Notes under the pieces: generated by a model
Told to the model about the DNA's origin: nothing
Seen by the model: the letters and a program-made list of their open reading frames with translations, nothing else
The model's database searches: none
In this document: piece by piece, positions 41,833 through 50,107 of the stretch
How positions within the stretch are numbered: position 1 is the stretch's first letter
How the letters are laid out: each line of letters opens with the position of its first letter
DNA from: Acetanaerobacterium elongatum
GTDB lineage: Bacteria; Bacillota; Clostridia; Oscillospirales; Ruminococcaceae
NCBI RefSeq assembly: GCF_900103835.1
Contig: NZ_FNID01000006.1
Coordinates: 29,587-93,586 of the forward strand
Direction: 5' to 3'
Length of the DNA stretch: 64,000 nt
Program-made: the position numbers and the translations under genes

Positions 41833-42672
41833 TTGAGATATCGAACTATCTGCGGCTTGGCTGTGGCCTCTGCCGCCGCCCTTGCCGCTCTGCGGCTCTG
41901 GCAGTATCTTTGGATTATTGATGTTAGTACCGGATTTTACGCCAGCTTCAGCGCTACCATTCCGATATTATATGGGCTGCTGGCGGCGGTTTTTATCGTA
42001 ACGTTTACGGTTTCTTTTCTGGACAAAAGCTTCTTTGAGGAAACCCCTGCCCTGCCCCATCGCGGGCGCGCCTTAGGTTTCTTTCTTCTGCTTGCCGGTG
42101 CCGTGAACCTGTTCTCCTCTGCTTTTGGCACGCCGGACGCCTTTTTAAACGCCTCGCAGGAACCAAAGGATATGATTGCCATTATTTTGGGGCTTATTGC
42201 ATCCGCTGTGCTGTTGTATCTTGGTGTTCGAGCTGTTTCGGGCCATTCCCTTACCGGGAGCAGTAAGTTCCTTCCGCTTCTGCCCGCGGCATGGGCAACC
42301 ATCAGGCTGTTAAATGCCTTTATGCATAACGCCACCGTTCTGCCGATCAGTGAAAACCTGCTCACCCTGCTTTCTCTTATCGCTATGACGGTATATTTTC
42401 TGTATTTTGCGTTTGCTGTATCAGGCAATGAGGGCAAATTCTCCCGTCGCTGCTTTTTTATAAGCGGTATTATGGGCTTTGTGCTTATTACAGCAAATGC
42501 GTTGGGTATGCTCACTGCTGCGGCTGCAAATGCGTTCTATGCTCTTGAGCCTTACTGGTTTATCACCCGTATTGCCGACCTCACCGTTGCCGCTGTAATG
42601 CTCTGTACCGCACTGAATACCGCCTTTGCCCGAAAACCGGTGCATACCCCCAATGCGGAGATTGCTCAATAA
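41833..42672 (+). CDS. Unknown polytopic membrane protein
   Basis: 279 residues with about eight hydrophobic helices, alternating with short loops; the first helix starts right at the N-terminus (ICGLAVASAAALAALRLWQY). The start is a TTG with GGGAGATG six bases upstream. No transporter, sensor or enzyme motif is visible, and the loops carry few charged residues apart from a basic RGRA loop after helix 3. It is not recognised; a small clostridial family is likely. Monocistronic, with a hairpin 37 bp after the stop. Confidence 0.75.
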   Translation: MRYRTICGLAVASAAALAALRLWQYLWIIDVSTGFYASFSATIPILYGLLAAVFIVTFTVSFLDKSFFEETPALPHRGRALGFFLLLAGAVNLFSSAFGTPDAFLNASQEPKDMIAIILGLIASAVLLYLGVRAVSGHSLTGSSKFLPLLPAAWATIRLLNAFMHNATVLPISENLLTLLSLIAMTVYFLYFAFAVSGNEGKFSRRCFFISGIMGFVLITANALGMLTAAAANAFYALEPYWFITRIADLTVAAVMLCTALNTAFARKPVHTPNAEIAQ

Positions 42673-42708
42673 ATGACTTCCAACGCTAGTGAATACTGAA
42701 AAACAATT

Positions 42709-42745
42709 AGGCACCATCCTCGGAGTTTCCGTTTGGATGGTGCCT
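42709..42745. terminator. Hairpin after unknown membrane protein gene
   Basis: AGGCACCATCC (42709-42719) and GGATGGTGCCT (42735-42745) are perfect 11-bp arms. The downstream T-run is weak. Confidence 0.6.
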
Positions 42746-42925
42746 ATCTTTGTCATGAATTTTCCTTTTGCTTACCTATTGCCTAAGCCCAGAATACACT
42801 TACACTTATATCCGATTAAAAAGTATATAAAAAAACAAATCCAAGCCTTTCGTATATGGGTTTTGATAAAGATTTTTATGATGATGCCAGCGCATTATCT
42901 GAATATACTTTATCGGTGATTAGTA

Positions 42926-43642
42926 TTAGCCGCGCTTTCTGCGGCAGGCAACATATACCACACAGATGATCAAACTAAAGCCTGCGATAACTATGGGCAG
43001 CAGCGACTGATGAGGTGCGCCGGTTTCGGGAATGGCAGGCGCTTCGGTAACACCGCCGACTAGCTGGGCTTCATCTATACCGTTGCTCTGAACGATAACA
43101 AAGTAGCCCATATCGTGTACAAAGAACTGGAGATAGTTGCCGTCTTTTACAGCCGCCATATCGGTTAAAGCGGTTGTATCATAGCGGTATACCTTTAGTG
43201 TTCCGTCTGCTCCCCTTGGGATGGGGAAACGCACCTTCACCAGGCCCTTGTAATCGGTAAACTCGATGGCGGACTGGTTAAGAATCCTCAGCCTATAAGT
43301 CTTCAACACATGAAAGCTTAAGGGGCCTATGTCCTTTACCAGCGAGGCAATCTTATCGCTTACCGAACTCTCGATAATCTCGCCCACCCCCGGCCAAGCT
43401 TCTGTAACCCCATTGGGTAAGGTAAGCGCCGATACATCACAGCTTACCTGTGTTGTGGTATCGGTAACCTCTCTTGGGCCGCCGCTGCTGACAGAGCTGC
43501 TGGTTTCGTTTGACGAGGTGGCTGTAAGGGCTGAATGCCTTGCGCTGAAGGTATTGGCGGCATAAAGTGTACCGCCCAGCCCAAGCACCATGCAAGCCGA
43601 AAAAACAATAGGGAGCAGTTTACAAGTAAGTTTTTCCATCAT
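42926..43642 (-). CDS. Secreted protein with sortase-type C-terminal anchor
   Basis: 238 residues with an N-terminal signal peptide (CKLLPIVFSACMVLGLGGTL, cleavage after YAA), a Ser/Thr-rich low-complexity segment (about 35-65) and a compact beta-rich domain (about 70-195). The C-terminus has AIPETGAPHQ, then a hydrophobic helix and CRRKRG. IPETG is an LPXTG-like sorting signal, so covalent cell-wall attachment by a class A/B-type sortase is expected. The domain contains YKGLVKVRFPIPRGADGTLKVY, reminiscent of surface-protein repeat domains. The binding target is unknown. No sortase gene is in the window. Confidence 0.8.
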   Translation of the reverse strand: MMEKLTCKLLPIVFSACMVLGLGGTLYAANTFSARHSALTATSSNETSSSVSSGGPREVTDTTTQVSCDVSALTLPNGVTEAWPGVGEIIESSVSDKIASLVKDIGPLSFHVLKTYRLRILNQSAIEFTDYKGLVKVRFPIPRGADGTLKVYRYDTTALTDMAAVKDGNYLQFFVHDMGYFVIVQSNGIDEAQLVGGVTEAPAIPETGAPHQSLLPIVIAGFSLIICVVYVACRRKRG

Positions 43643-43692
43643 ATTAAACTACGCCTTCCCTTTAAAGTCTTAATTCTCTATATAATAGACGA

Positions 43693-43731
43693 AAGCGGAG
43701 GCCGGATGACTTCACACATCCGCCTCCGCTT
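43693..43731 (-). terminator. Terminator of the rpsO-pnp end of the operon
   Basis: AAGCGGAGG plus CGGATG (43693-43708) pairs with CATCCGCCTCCGCTT (43717-43731) with one bulged C. On the minus strand the stem is followed by TTTCGTCTATT, 15 bp after the pnp stop. Confidence 0.75.
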
Positions 43732-43745
43732 AGATTACAATGTGA

Positions 43746-45854
43746 TTATTGCTTCTTCTTGGCTTCCATCTCAAGCAGCGCATCGCGGCGGGAGAGGTTG
43801 ATGCGGCCCTGCTGGTCGATCTCGGTTACCTTTACCACAATCTCGTCGCCTACCGAAACGGCATCCTCCACCTTCTCCACACGCTTGGTGTCGAGCTTAG
43901 AGATGTGTACCAAGCCTTCCTTACCGGGGGCAATCTCTACGAATGCACCGAAGTTCATCAGGCGGGTAACCTTACCCTTATAGAATGCGCCTACCTCAGG
44001 GTCCATTACAATGGTCTGGATAACGCGGATAGCGCGGCGGGCATTATCGATATCAATAGATGAAACAAAAACGCTGCCGTCCTCTTCAATATCAATCTTA
44101 ACGTCGCACTCGGCGCAGATCTTCTGAATAACCTTTCCGCCCTGACCGATTACCTCGCGAATCTTATCCACGTCGATCTTCATGGTGAGCATCTTAGGCG
44201 CATACTTGGAAAGCTCCTTACGCGGCTCAGCAATCGCCTTGGCCATGATTTCATCAAGGATATAGAGACGAGCCTTGCGGGTTTTCTCGAAGGCCTCCTT
44301 GATAATCTCTGGGGTAAGGCCGTCGATTTTAATATCTACCTGAATGGCGGTAATACCCTTGTGGGTGCCGCCTACCTTAAAGTCCATATCGCCGAAGAAA
44401 TCTTCCAGGCCCTGAATGTCCACCATCGTCATAAAGCGGTCACCCTCGGTGATAAGGCCGCAGGAGATGCCCGCTACCGGGGTTTTGATAGGCACGCCCG
44501 CATCCATGAGTGCAAGGGTAGAGGCGCAGATGGAGCCCTGTGAGGTGGAGCCGTTGGACGAAAGCACCTCAGACACCATACGGATGGCGTAGGGGAACTC
44601 TTCTACCGACGGGATAACCGGCTCGAGCGCTCTTTCTGCCAGTGCGCCATGACCGATCTCACGACGGCCGGGGCCACGGCTGGGCTTGGTTTCACCTACC
44701 GAGTAGGAAGGGAAGTTATACTGATGCATATAGCGCTTGCTCTCGGCCTCGTCGATGCCGTCAAGAATCTGGGCGTCGCGAACCTGACCAAGGGTAGCGA
44801 TGGTGAGCACCTGTGTCTGGCCTCTGGTGAACAGGCCGGAGCCGTGTACACGCGGCAGCAGGCCAACCTCGGCGGAAAGAGGACGAATCTCGTCAATTCC
44901 TCTGCCGTCTACACGCTTGCCCTCATCAAGCAGCCAGCGGCGAACCACGTATTTCTGCAATTTATACATTACCTCAGGGATCTGTGCCGCGAGGTCGGGG
45001 TATTCTTCGGTAAACTTGGCGGTTACCTCATCTACAACCGGGGCGAGACGAGCGTCACGCACGTTCTTGTCGTCGGTATCCAGCGCATACTTTACCTTAT
45101 CGATGGCAAACGCCTTAATTGCCTCGAACAGGTCGTGGTCTACCTCCATAGACTCGAAGGTAAACTTGGGTTTGCCGATTTCGGCTACGATACCGTCAAT
45201 GAAGGTGATGATACCCTTAATCTCTTCATGCGCCTTGATGATGGCGTCGAGCATTACATCCTCGGGCACTTCATTGGCACCGGCCTCTACCATAACAATC
45301 TTCTGGCGGGTAGCGGCAACGGTAACGCTCATTTCACTCTTCGCGCGCTGCTCAGCGTTGGGGTTAATAACAACCTGGCCGTCTACCAAGCCAACATTTG
45401 CGCCGCCGATGGGGCCGTTCCACGGGATATCGGAAATCGAGATAGCGATAGAGGTACCGATCATACCGGCAATCTCTGGGGAATAGTCAGGGTCTGCACT
45501 CATTACCGTCATAACCACCGACACATCGTTGCGCATATCCTTGGGGAACAGCGGGCGGATGGGGCGGTCTACCAGGCGGGAGGCAAGAATGGCCTTATCG
45601 GTGGGCCTGCCCTCGCGCTTTAAGAACGAGCCGGGGATACGGCCTACCGCGTAAAGCTTCTCTTCAAAATCCACCGAAAGGGGGAAGAAGTCGATGCCCT
45701 CGCGGGGCTTTTGGGATGCCGTAACGTTACACAGCACCACGGTTTCACCGTAACGAACAAGGCAGGAGCCGTTGGATAGCCCGCACATCTTGCCGGTTTC
45801 TATTACAAGCTTGCCGCCTGCATAGGTAGTTTCAAAGGTTCTGAACTGTGACAT
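43746..45854 (-). CDS. pnp: Polynucleotide phosphorylase
   Basis: 702-residue 3'-5' phosphorolytic exoribonuclease, a trimer and the core of mRNA decay. Two RNase PH domains (about 1-220 and 310-540) flank a helical linker. The second holds GRREIGHGALAERAL and the active-site region DIQGLEDFFGDMDFKVGG. A KH domain (IREVIGQGGKVIQKI) and an S1 domain (GAFVEIAPGKEGLVHISKL) follow. TTGGAGGTAGC lies directly before the ATG. It is last in the rimP-pnp cluster, 275 bp after rpsO, with a long hairpin in that gap. Confidence 0.97.
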   Translation of the reverse strand: MSQFRTFETTYAGGKLVIETGKMCGLSNGSCLVRYGETVVLCNVTASQKPREGIDFFPLSVDFEEKLYAVGRIPGSFLKREGRPTDKAILASRLVDRPIRPLFPKDMRNDVSVVMTVMSADPDYSPEIAGMIGTSIAISISDIPWNGPIGGANVGLVDGQVVINPNAEQRAKSEMSVTVAATRQKIVMVEAGANEVPEDVMLDAIIKAHEEIKGIITFIDGIVAEIGKPKFTFESMEVDHDLFEAIKAFAIDKVKYALDTDDKNVRDARLAPVVDEVTAKFTEEYPDLAAQIPEVMYKLQKYVVRRWLLDEGKRVDGRGIDEIRPLSAEVGLLPRVHGSGLFTRGQTQVLTIATLGQVRDAQILDGIDEAESKRYMHQYNFPSYSVGETKPSRGPGRREIGHGALAERALEPVIPSVEEFPYAIRMVSEVLSSNGSTSQGSICASTLALMDAGVPIKTPVAGISCGLITEGDRFMTMVDIQGLEDFFGDMDFKVGGTHKGITAIQVDIKIDGLTPEIIKEAFEKTRKARLYILDEIMAKAIAEPRKELSKYAPKMLTMKIDVDKIREVIGQGGKVIQKICAECDVKIDIEEDGSVFVSSIDIDNARRAIRVIQTIVMDPEVGAFYKGKVTRLMNFGAFVEIAPGKEGLVHISKLDTKRVEKVEDAVSVGDEIVVKVTEIDQQGRINLSRRDALLEMEAKKKQ

Positions 45855-45925
45855 ATGCTACCTCCAATTTTCAGGGCTCCCTAAAAGCACAGGGCGCCCC
45901 CTTAAATTTATATTGTATTGGGGCA

Positions 45926-46002
45926 GCCGCGGTTTAGCAATAAATCCGATGCTTAAACGCCGAGTGCTTAAGCACCCGATTCACTGCTAAAACCTAAGCG
46001 GC
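45926..46002 (-). promoter_or_regulatory. Long stem-loop in the rpsO-pnp spacer (possible RNase III site)
   Basis: Arms GCCGC (45926-45930) with GCGGC (45998-46002), GGTTTAGCA with TGCTAAAACC, and ATAAATC with GATTCACT build one imperfect stem of about 30 bp. An inner GTGCTTAAGCAC palindrome (45964-45975) forms the tip. In the pnp leader of Escherichia coli a comparable duplex is cut by RNase III and PNPase to autoregulate pnp. Equivalent function here is inference. Confidence 0.5.
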
Positions 46003-46087
46003 ACAACCCAAAAAACAAACTTATTATTTTTATTTTGCACAAACGCCGTACAAAATAAACATTGGGTGATGTTTACACTATTTGTTT

Positions 46088-46116
46088 GAAGGCAGACGGA
46101 GATTCCGCCTGCCTTC
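46088..46116 (-). terminator. Hairpin after rpsO
   Basis: GAAGGCAG...CTGCCTTC arms with an inner CGGA/TCCG pairing form a strong stem 12 bp after the rpsO stop. The minus-strand 3' side is A-rich rather than T-rich, so it may protect or process the rpsO mRNA more than terminate it. Confidence 0.5.
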
Positions 46117-46128
46117 ATACTCATAAAA

Positions 46129-46392
46129 TTACTTACGAATGCCGAGCTTCTTGATGATTTCGCGGTATCTCTCGATATCCTTCTTCATCAGATAGTTTAA
46201 AAGATTGCGGCGGCGGCCAACCATCTTCAGCAAGCCTCTGCGGGAGTGGTGGTCGTTTTTGTGCTCCTTGAGATGCTCGGTGAGGTCGTTGATACGCTGG
46301 GTAAGAATCGCAATCTGTACCTCGGGGGAACCGGTATCACCCTCATGCTTGGCATTCTCAAGAATAACCTGTGTCTTCTGCTCTTTTAACAT
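46129..46392 (-). CDS. rpsO: 30S ribosomal protein S15
   Basis: 87-residue primary 16S rRNA-binding protein of the small-subunit platform. Signature [20 protein letters not shown], then [21 protein letters not shown]. The start at 46392 gives the family length and has AGAGGTG six bases upstream; the longer frame to 46491 is leader sequence. Neighbours are ribF upstream and pnp downstream, the standard bacterial order. Confidence 0.97.
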   Translation of the reverse strand: MLKEQKTQVILENAKHEGDTGSPEVQIAILTQRINDLTEHLKEHKNDHHSRRGLLKMVGRRRNLLNYLMKKDIERYREIIKKLGIRK

Positions 46393-46540
46393 AGCTTTCA
46401 CCTCTTTAAAATAGTCCACTGAATCATAGCCTAGGGCGGGCAAAACTCCTTGAATACAAGGCTTAACCCCTAAGCCAAGAAGACGTGGCATGGAATGCGG
46501 CCAATTTTACGGCACACATTATTGGTTTATTATAGCACAA
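46393..46540 (-). promoter_or_regulatory. rpsO promoter and structured leader
   Basis: On the minus strand a TATAAT -10 element lies near 46532, about 140 bp before the start codon. The leader contains hairpins GGCTTA/TAAGCC and CCTTG/CAAGG followed by a G/C-rich segment next to the ribosome binding site. S15 represses its own mRNA through structured leaders in several bacteria, so this is a candidate autoregulatory leader; the specific S15 site was not identified. Confidence 0.45.
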
Positions 46541-46587
46541 CTGAAGGACAAAGTAAATACCCCGCACCCAGCCCAAATGCTATCATT

Positions 46588-47529
46588 TCATTTCCACCGT
46601 ACTTCCTTTAACCAGCGGTCAAAATTCTGCTGTACGGCGGCGGTATCGTTGGCAATGGCGTCTTTAAGCGCCTGAAGAGTTTCAAACCGCTGCTCCTCTC
46701 GCAGATACTTAATCAAGTGCACCTCCACTCGCTTGCCATAAAGGTCTCCGGTATAACCGATGATATAGGTTTCGCTGTTGGGTTGAAGACCTCCCTCGAT
46801 GGTGGGGCGCACGCCGATGTTGGTAACCCCCGGCAGGCGCTTGCTGCCAAGAGTTACATAAGAGGCATATACCCCTTTGCGCGGAAGGAACATCCCCTCT
46901 GAAAACTGCTGATTGATGGTGGGAAAGTCTAAGGTTCGGCCGATATGCCTGCCTGTTACCACCGGGTAGTCGTAGGAAAACGGCCTGCCCAGCAGCTTGG
47001 CAGTAAGCACCGTCTCGCCTTCCTCCATCAGCGTTCGTATACGGGTGGTGCTGACAGTCTCTCCATCTACCAGCACATCAGGCACCACATGAAGCGTAAT
47101 ACCATGCTCGTTGCAAAGGCGTTCCAGCAGTTTTACGTCCCCCTGTGCCCCCTTGCCAAAGCGAAAGTTGATACCGCAGCACACTACCCTAGCGCAGAGC
47201 CTCTGCTGCAGTATCTTTTTAACGAATTGTTCAGGCTCAAGGTCTTTAAACTCGGTAAAATCAGGTACATAGAGGTAATCAACGCCCATACGCCGCAGTA
47301 ATCTTTCTTTCATGGGAAGGGTGATAAGGTTTTGACTGCCTTTACCGCTTTTGGGGTTAGCGGTGGTGGTGGAAAATGAAAAAACACAGGTGTTCAACCC
47401 TTTGGCCTGATAGCTTTTGGCCTTACGGATAACCGCCCTGTGCCCGATATGTAACCCGTCAAAGTAACCAAGTGCTACAGCACACGGAACGTTAGGGGGC
47501 TTGCCTTTTAAGGTTGTTATCGTAATCAA
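46588..47529 (-). CDS. ribF: Bifunctional riboflavin kinase / FAD synthetase
   Basis: 313 residues. The N-terminal FMN adenylyltransferase domain (1-180) has ALGYFDGLHIGHRAVI as the nucleotidyltransferase HXGH-type motif. It also has FRFGKGAQGDV and VSTTRIRTLMEEG. The C-terminal flavokinase domain has GRPFSYDYPVVTGRHIGRTL, DFPTIN and PRKGVYASYV. It converts riboflavin to FMN and FAD. The start is a TTG at 47529 (GAAAGGG upstream); no better ATG exists at the correct N-terminus. It follows truB by about 72 bp. Confidence 0.95.
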   Translation of the reverse strand: MITITTLKGKPPNVPCAVALGYFDGLHIGHRAVIRKAKSYQAKGLNTCVFSFSTTTANPKSGKGSQNLITLPMKERLLRRMGVDYLYVPDFTEFKDLEPEQFVKKILQQRLCARVVCCGINFRFGKGAQGDVKLLERLCNEHGITLHVVPDVLVDGETVSTTRIRTLMEEGETVLTAKLLGRPFSYDYPVVTGRHIGRTLDFPTINQQFSEGMFLPRKGVYASYVTLGSKRLPGVTNIGVRPTIEGGLQPNSETYIIGYTGDLYGKRVEVHLIKYLREEQRFETLQALKDAIANDTAAVQQNFDRWLKEVRWK

Positions 47530-47601
47530 CGTTGCAAACGCCCTTTCTTTTTAGAATGCAAGTGAATTTTAGCCCATACAACTTATATTATTCCATTATT
47601 C

Positions 47602-48510
47602 TTACTTTTTATACATATTGTTCTCAAAGAATGAACGTACCCTTAAGAGCTGTGTATCCTGCTCAATATAACCAAGCCCTATGAACTCTTCGTTAAAGCC
47701 ATAAACCCTGATATTGTCCTCGGTAAGCGGAACGGTAAGTGCGCTTATATCCAGCTTTACACCGTTTTTAAACCGACGGGTATCTTCCTCGCTGAGCCTT
47801 ACCGAGGGTAAGCTCATAAACGCCCGCTCTACATCAATCAGCTGCTCAGAAAGAGCTCCTTCTTCCATCAGCCGCTGAACATCATCAAAGGTAAGACAGT
47901 CGTTTAGTGTAAAACCCGCCGCTTTGGTGCGAACAAGCGAGGTCATTGCGGCACCGCAGCCTAAGCTCTCGCCGATATCACTACACAGGGTGCGGATATA
48001 GGTGCCCTTGGAACAGGATACCTCTATGGTATATTCCCCTGCCTGCTCGTCCTCATTCAAAACAGCAAGGCTATGGATATAAATGGTGCGGGTGGGGCGC
48101 TCTACCTCGCCGCCCTTACGCGCGATATCATACAACCGCTGCCCGTCTACCTTTACGGCAGAGTACATCGGGGTAAGCTGGGTAATCTCACCGGCAAACC
48201 GTGCCGCCGCTGCCCTAAATTGAGCGGCAGTTACAGAGTGGGGACGCGCGGCCGTTACCTTACCCCAGATATCCTGCGTATCGGTGGTAATACCCAGCCG
48301 AAGGGAGGCTATGTAGGTTTTATCGGAATCGGGCAGCAGGTTACATGCCTTGGTGGCACTTCCCACAAACACCGGCAACACGCCGGTTGCCATCGGGTCA
48401 AGCGTTCCGGCATGCCCGAGCTTTTTGGTTTTCAAGATACCCCGTAGCTTGGCCACAACATCAAAGGAGGTAAAGTTCTGCGGCTTGTTCATTAAAAGAA
48501 TGCCATCCAT
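47602..48510 (-). CDS. truB: tRNA pseudouridine(55) synthase
   Basis: 302-residue enzyme making the universal U55 pseudouridine of the tRNA T arm. MDGILLMNKPQNFTSFDVV is the N-terminal motif. LGHAGTLDPMATGVLPVFVG carries the catalytic Asp. RLYDIARKGGEVERPTR and SCSKGTYIRTLCSDIGE are the remaining family motifs. The C-terminal about 60 residues form a short PUA-like part. AAGGAGG lies nine bases before the ATG. Part of the conserved infB-rbfA-nrnA-truB-ribF run. Confidence 0.97.
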   Translation of the reverse strand: MDGILLMNKPQNFTSFDVVAKLRGILKTKKLGHAGTLDPMATGVLPVFVGSATKACNLLPDSDKTYIASLRLGITTDTQDIWGKVTAARPHSVTAAQFRAAAARFAGEITQLTPMYSAVKVDGQRLYDIARKGGEVERPTRTIYIHSLAVLNEDEQAGEYTIEVSCSKGTYIRTLCSDIGESLGCGAAMTSLVRTKAAGFTLNDCLTFDDVQRLMEEGALSEQLIDVERAFMSLPSVRLSEEDTRRFKNGVKLDISALTVPLTEDNIRVYGFNEEFIGLGYIEQDTQLLRVRSFFENNMYKK

Positions 48511-48573
48511 TTTTACTTCCTCCTTGATATTACAGCAAGATTCTTATGTGTTATCTTATATGGGTATAGCCCT

Positions 48574-49518
48574 TTAAACAAACTGCGCTATCGTTTCTAT
48601 AAGAACTTTTTTAGCATTCTCCAGCCCGCCTTTAACCACACAGCCGGCCGCCTTCACATGACCGCCGCCGCCTAACAGCCCGCAGATTTTTGAGGCATCG
48701 AAGCCGTCGTTGGAGCGGATGGAAACCTTGAAATCGCCGTTCTCTTTTTCGCGCAGCATTACACCGATCTGTACGCCCTCAATCTGCCGCGGAAGGGTGG
48801 AAAGCCCCTCCAGCTCGCACTCGGTGGCACCGGTGCTTTTGAGCATATCGCCTGTTACCGAGATCATGGCGCAGCGGTTGTCAAAATAGTACTCAATTGA
48901 ATTGAGTACCTGCTGTTCAATGGCAATACGGCTCTGAGTTTTGGTTTCAAACATCAGGCGGTTAATCTTACCGATCTTTACGTTATACCGCATCATATGC
49001 GCGGCAATGCGGTGGCTGTTTACAGTGGTGTTCGAAAAGCGGAAGCAGCCGGTATCGGTGGCAATGCCGGTGTAGATACAGGTGCCAATGCGCTCATCAA
49101 ACGTAACCCCCATGCCCTTGAGCACCTCATAGATGATTTCACAGGTGGCCGCAGCCTTGGGCTTTAAAAGTACCCCGCGTGCATAGCGGGTGTTGGAGGG
49201 GTGATGATCGATGCAGATATCCACACGATCGGCAAGGCTTGCATATTGGGAGCCGAACAGCTGTTTATCGGCTAAATCCACCGCTACAATAAATTCGGGG
49301 TCAAAGGAATCGTCTTGATAATCCTGAAACAGAAAATTGTACCTAGCCGGAAACTCATCGGAGCAAACCACCCTTGCGCGCTTGCCCAGCTGCTTGAGCC
49401 CGTAATAAAGGCCAAAGCCGCTGCCGAGCGTGTCACCGTCCGGGCTTTGATGGGTAATAATCAGAAACCTGTCGTGTGCAAGAAGTGCTTCGCAGACCTT
49501 TTTCAAGCCGATATTCAT
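48574..49518 (-). CDS. nrnA: DHH-family oligoribonuclease / pAp phosphatase NrnA
   Basis: 314 residues. DHH catalytic motifs occur in order: ITHQSPDGDTLGSGFG, VAVDLADKQ, CIDHHPSNTRYA and TDTGCFRFSNTT. The C-terminal DHHA1 domain ends with GLLGGGGHVKAAGCVV. It degrades nanoRNA and adenosine bisphosphate in Firmicutes, where it replaces Orn. It sits between rbfA and truB, its usual place. No membrane segment is present, so it is not the GdpP form. Confidence 0.93.
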   Translation of the reverse strand: MNIGLKKVCEALLAHDRFLIITHQSPDGDTLGSGFGLYYGLKQLGKRARVVCSDEFPARYNFLFQDYQDDSFDPEFIVAVDLADKQLFGSQYASLADRVDICIDHHPSNTRYARGVLLKPKAAATCEIIYEVLKGMGVTFDERIGTCIYTGIATDTGCFRFSNTTVNSHRIAAHMMRYNVKIGKINRLMFETKTQSRIAIEQQVLNSIEYYFDNRCAMISVTGDMLKSTGATECELEGLSTLPRQIEGVQIGVMLREKENGDFKVSIRSNDGFDASKICGLLGGGGHVKAAGCVVKGGLENAKKVLIETIAQFV

Positions 49519-49629
49519 TCAGCAGTTCCACCTTTAAGATACGAATTTAATTACGCATATGAAAACCCGAGAGATAAACCGCGGGCGCGACAATGCGCGC
49601 CCTTAAAATAGCATGTATGGTTATATGGG

Positions 49630-50010
49630 CTATTGCTGCGCATTCTCCCCGCTCTGTTCGGCACGGGACGCGGGCTCCACCTCTTTGAGCAGGCGGCTGA
49701 TTTCCGCACTGTGCTCAATGGAGTTGTCGGCAATAAACTTAAGCTCCGGAGAGGTTCGAAGACTGAGGCGCTCGTTGATTTCGCGGCGAATAAACCCCGC
49801 GCCATGCTGAAGGCCCTTCACCGCCTCCTTGGCGGCTTCAAAGCCGTCCATCGAACTGACATATACCTTGGCGTGAGACATATCGCCGGATAGATCCACC
49901 TTTACAATACTGAGCAAGCCGGTGATACGCGGGTCTTTGAGGGAACGCATGATATCAGTAAGCTCGCGGCGGATATCCTCGCCGATTCGTTCTACTTTAT
50001 GGTTTCCCAT
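49630..50010 (-). CDS. rbfA: 30S ribosome-binding factor A
   Basis: 127-residue KH-like cold-shock and ribosome maturation factor that binds 16S helix 1. KVERIGEDIRRELTDIMRSL and DLSGDMSHAKVYVS are the typical strands, followed by RTSPELKFIADNSIEHSAEI. The start MGNHKVERIG is chosen by family alignment; longer frames add leader residues. The C-terminus is acidic and Gln-rich. It lies between infB and nrnA. Confidence 0.95.
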   Translation of the reverse strand: MGNHKVERIGEDIRRELTDIMRSLKDPRITGLLSIVKVDLSGDMSHAKVYVSSMDGFEAAKEAVKGLQHGAGFIRREINERLSLRTSPELKFIADNSIEHSAEISRLLKEVEPASRAEQSGENAQQ

Positions 50011-50107
50011 TTTAAGATCCATGCCCTTTCCTGCAAAATACGGAGACAATACCAATCTCTTATTAAACCTTTTTATCATTGAGATAAGTATAAGCCGCAG
50101 TTAAAAA

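Noticed and set aside
42689..42919. 76-residue plus-strand frame after the unknown membrane protein
   Set aside because: It overlaps the terminator hairpin at 42709-42745 and has no ribosome binding site.
44800..45486. 228-residue plus-strand frame inside pnp
   Set aside because: A second antisense shadow; Ser/Thr-rich composition typical of reversed coding sequence.
44649..45623. 324-residue open frame on the plus strand inside pnp
   Set aside because: Antisense shadow of a conserved gene; no promoter or ribosome binding site and no recognisable motif.
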